From Alishewanella longhuensis (GTDB lineage: Bacteria; Pseudomonadota; Gammaproteobacteria; Enterobacterales; Alteromonadaceae), in NCBI RefSeq assembly GCF_014653435.1, contig NZ_BNAO01000003.1, positions 163,712-227,711 on the forward strand: 64,000 nt of DNA, read 5' to 3'. This document shows positions 63,292-64,000 of the stretch, one piece after another. The first letter of the stretch is position 1. Every line of letters begins with the position of its first letter. The notes below the pieces were generated by a model, which was not told the DNA's origin, made no database searches, and saw only the letters and a program-made list of their open reading frames with translations. A program made the position numbers and the translations under genes.

Positions 63292-64000
63292 ATGAAAATC
63301 GCTGTATTCAGTGCTAAAAAATACGATCAGGACGGCTTTAGCCAGTGGGCAGATGCCAGCTTGAAGTTTACTTATTTTGACAGCCGTCTCAGCCAGGAAA
63401 GTGTCAAGCTTGCTCAGGGTTGCCACGCCATTTGTGCTTTTGTGAATGATGATTTGTCAGCGCCGGTATTAAAACAGCTATCGGTCATGGGTATTGAGAT
63501 GATTGCGCTACGCTGCGCTGGCTTTAATAATGTTGATCTCGACACAGCGAAAGAGCTGGGTATTCGGGTGGCACGGGTACCCGCTTATTCACCAGAAGCG
63601 GTAGCAGAACATACTCTTGCGATGATGCTCACCCTTAACCGCAAATTGCATAAAGCCTTTAACCGGGTACGCGATGATAATTTTGCGCTGGATGGCCTGC
63701 TGGGTTTTAATATGCATGGTAAAACCGTGGGGTTAATTGGCACGGGTCGCATTGGGCTGGCCACAGCACGTATTATTAAAGGCTTTGGTTGTAAGCTGCT
63801 TTGTTACGATGTACAAGAAAATGCTGAATTAGCCGGGCATTACACTAGCTTAGCGCAGCTGTATCAGCAAAGTGACATTATTAGCCTGCACTGCCCGCTT
63901 ACCCCAGATACCCAGCATCTAATTAACCAAGACAGCCTGGCACAAATGAAAGACGGCGTAATGTTAATTAATACCAGCCGCGGCGCGCTTATTGATACTA
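63292..64000 (+). CDS. ldhA: D-lactate dehydrogenase, 2-hydroxyacid dehydrogenase family (partial)
   Basis: The first 236 codons run off the right edge of the window. The frame reads MKIAVFSAKKYDQDGF..., with the NAD motif GLIGTGRIGLATARII, the catalytic Arg region LHCPLTPDTQHLI and INTSRGALIDT. The catalytic His and the C terminus lie beyond the edge. The N-terminal pattern ALRCAGFNNVDLDTAKELGI is that of fermentative LdhA. The ATG at 63292 has GGGAG seven bases upstream; an in-frame ATG at 63241 exists but lacks a ribosome site. Confidence 0.9.
   Translation, partial: MKIAVFSAKKYDQDGFSQWADASLKFTYFDSRLSQESVKLAQGCHAICAFVNDDLSAPVLKQLSVMGIEMIALRCAGFNNVDLDTAKELGIRVARVPAYSPEAVAEHTLAMMLTLNRKLHKAFNRVRDDNFALDGLLGFNMHGKTVGLIGTGRIGLATARIIKGFGCKLLCYDVQENAELAGHYTSLAQLYQQSDIISLHCPLTPDTQHLINQDSLAQMKDGVMLINTSRGALIDT

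Overview
The window is about 64 kb of chromosome from an aerobic, heterotrophic gammaproteobacterium. Gene content and order (rnfABCDGE-nth, secDF, rhombosortase, and a liu/ivd branched-chain amino acid cluster run by a MerR-type LiuR) fit the Alteromonadales/Chromatiales neighbourhood, most like the Rheinheimera-Alishewanella-Arsukibacterium group. That placement is an inference from protein resemblance; there is no rRNA to test it. I saw no tRNA or rRNA gene, CRISPR array, prophage or intact insertion sequence. Nearly all of the window is coding, and the three stretches over 300 bases without genes are filled by structured repeats.

Layout. 0.2-8.8 kb: a CsrD-like degenerate GGDEF/EAL protein, the complete Rnf ion-pumping electron-transport operon, endonuclease III and glyoxalase I. 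8.9-14 kb, mostly minus strand: a periplasmic binding protein, aspartoacylase, Bfd with a Fur-box-like site, a NatAB-type ABC exporter and a DUF3025 protein. 14-19 kb: asparagine synthetase B, then secDF without yajC. 19.4-22.9 kb: a compact group made of a J-domain protein, three unrecognised genes (one with a very acidic tail) and a RIO kinase. 23-30 kb: a CoxE-like VWA protein with its MoxR ATPase, cysK, a lipoprotein, an enoyl-CoA hydratase, gamma-glutamyltransferase and a rhombosortase. 30-38.6 kb: an exopolysaccharide or capsule locus of two divergent operons (DUF218 protein, Wzy-like polymerase, three glycosyltransferases; WecA-type initiating transferase, flippase, pyruvyl transferase).

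39.7-57.7 kb is a branched-chain amino acid catabolic island centred on liuR. Leftward runs the valine/isoleucine (ivd/mms) operon: thiolase, mmsA, acyl-CoA dehydrogenase, 3-hydroxyisobutyryl-CoA hydrolase, mmsB and an SDR. Rightward runs the leucine operon liuR-A-B-C-D-E, followed by the two subunits of a 3-oxoacid CoA-transferase. Together they would convert Leu, Ile and Val acyl-CoAs to acetyl-CoA, propionyl-CoA and acetoacetate. Two nearly identical 17-bp sites near liuR look like its operators. 57.8-64 kb: a secreted M17 aminopeptidase, an alpha/beta hydrolase, a beta-hydroxyacid dehydrogenase, glutathione peroxidase and the start of a D-lactate dehydrogenase cut by the window edge.

The most unusual content is a family of structured DNA repeats threaded through the liu island (40.5, 50.5-51.8, 55.7-56.2, 59.4-60.1 and 61.7 kb). 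Full units of about 400-740 bp carry one or two A modules and an inverted B module. Each module folds on paper as a cruciform with a long outer stem, a short arm and a hairpin whose apex is always CATCCATG. Stems differ between copies with both strands changed together, and arms appear in different combinations as if swapped as cassettes. One double unit separates liuB from liuC inside the leucine operon.
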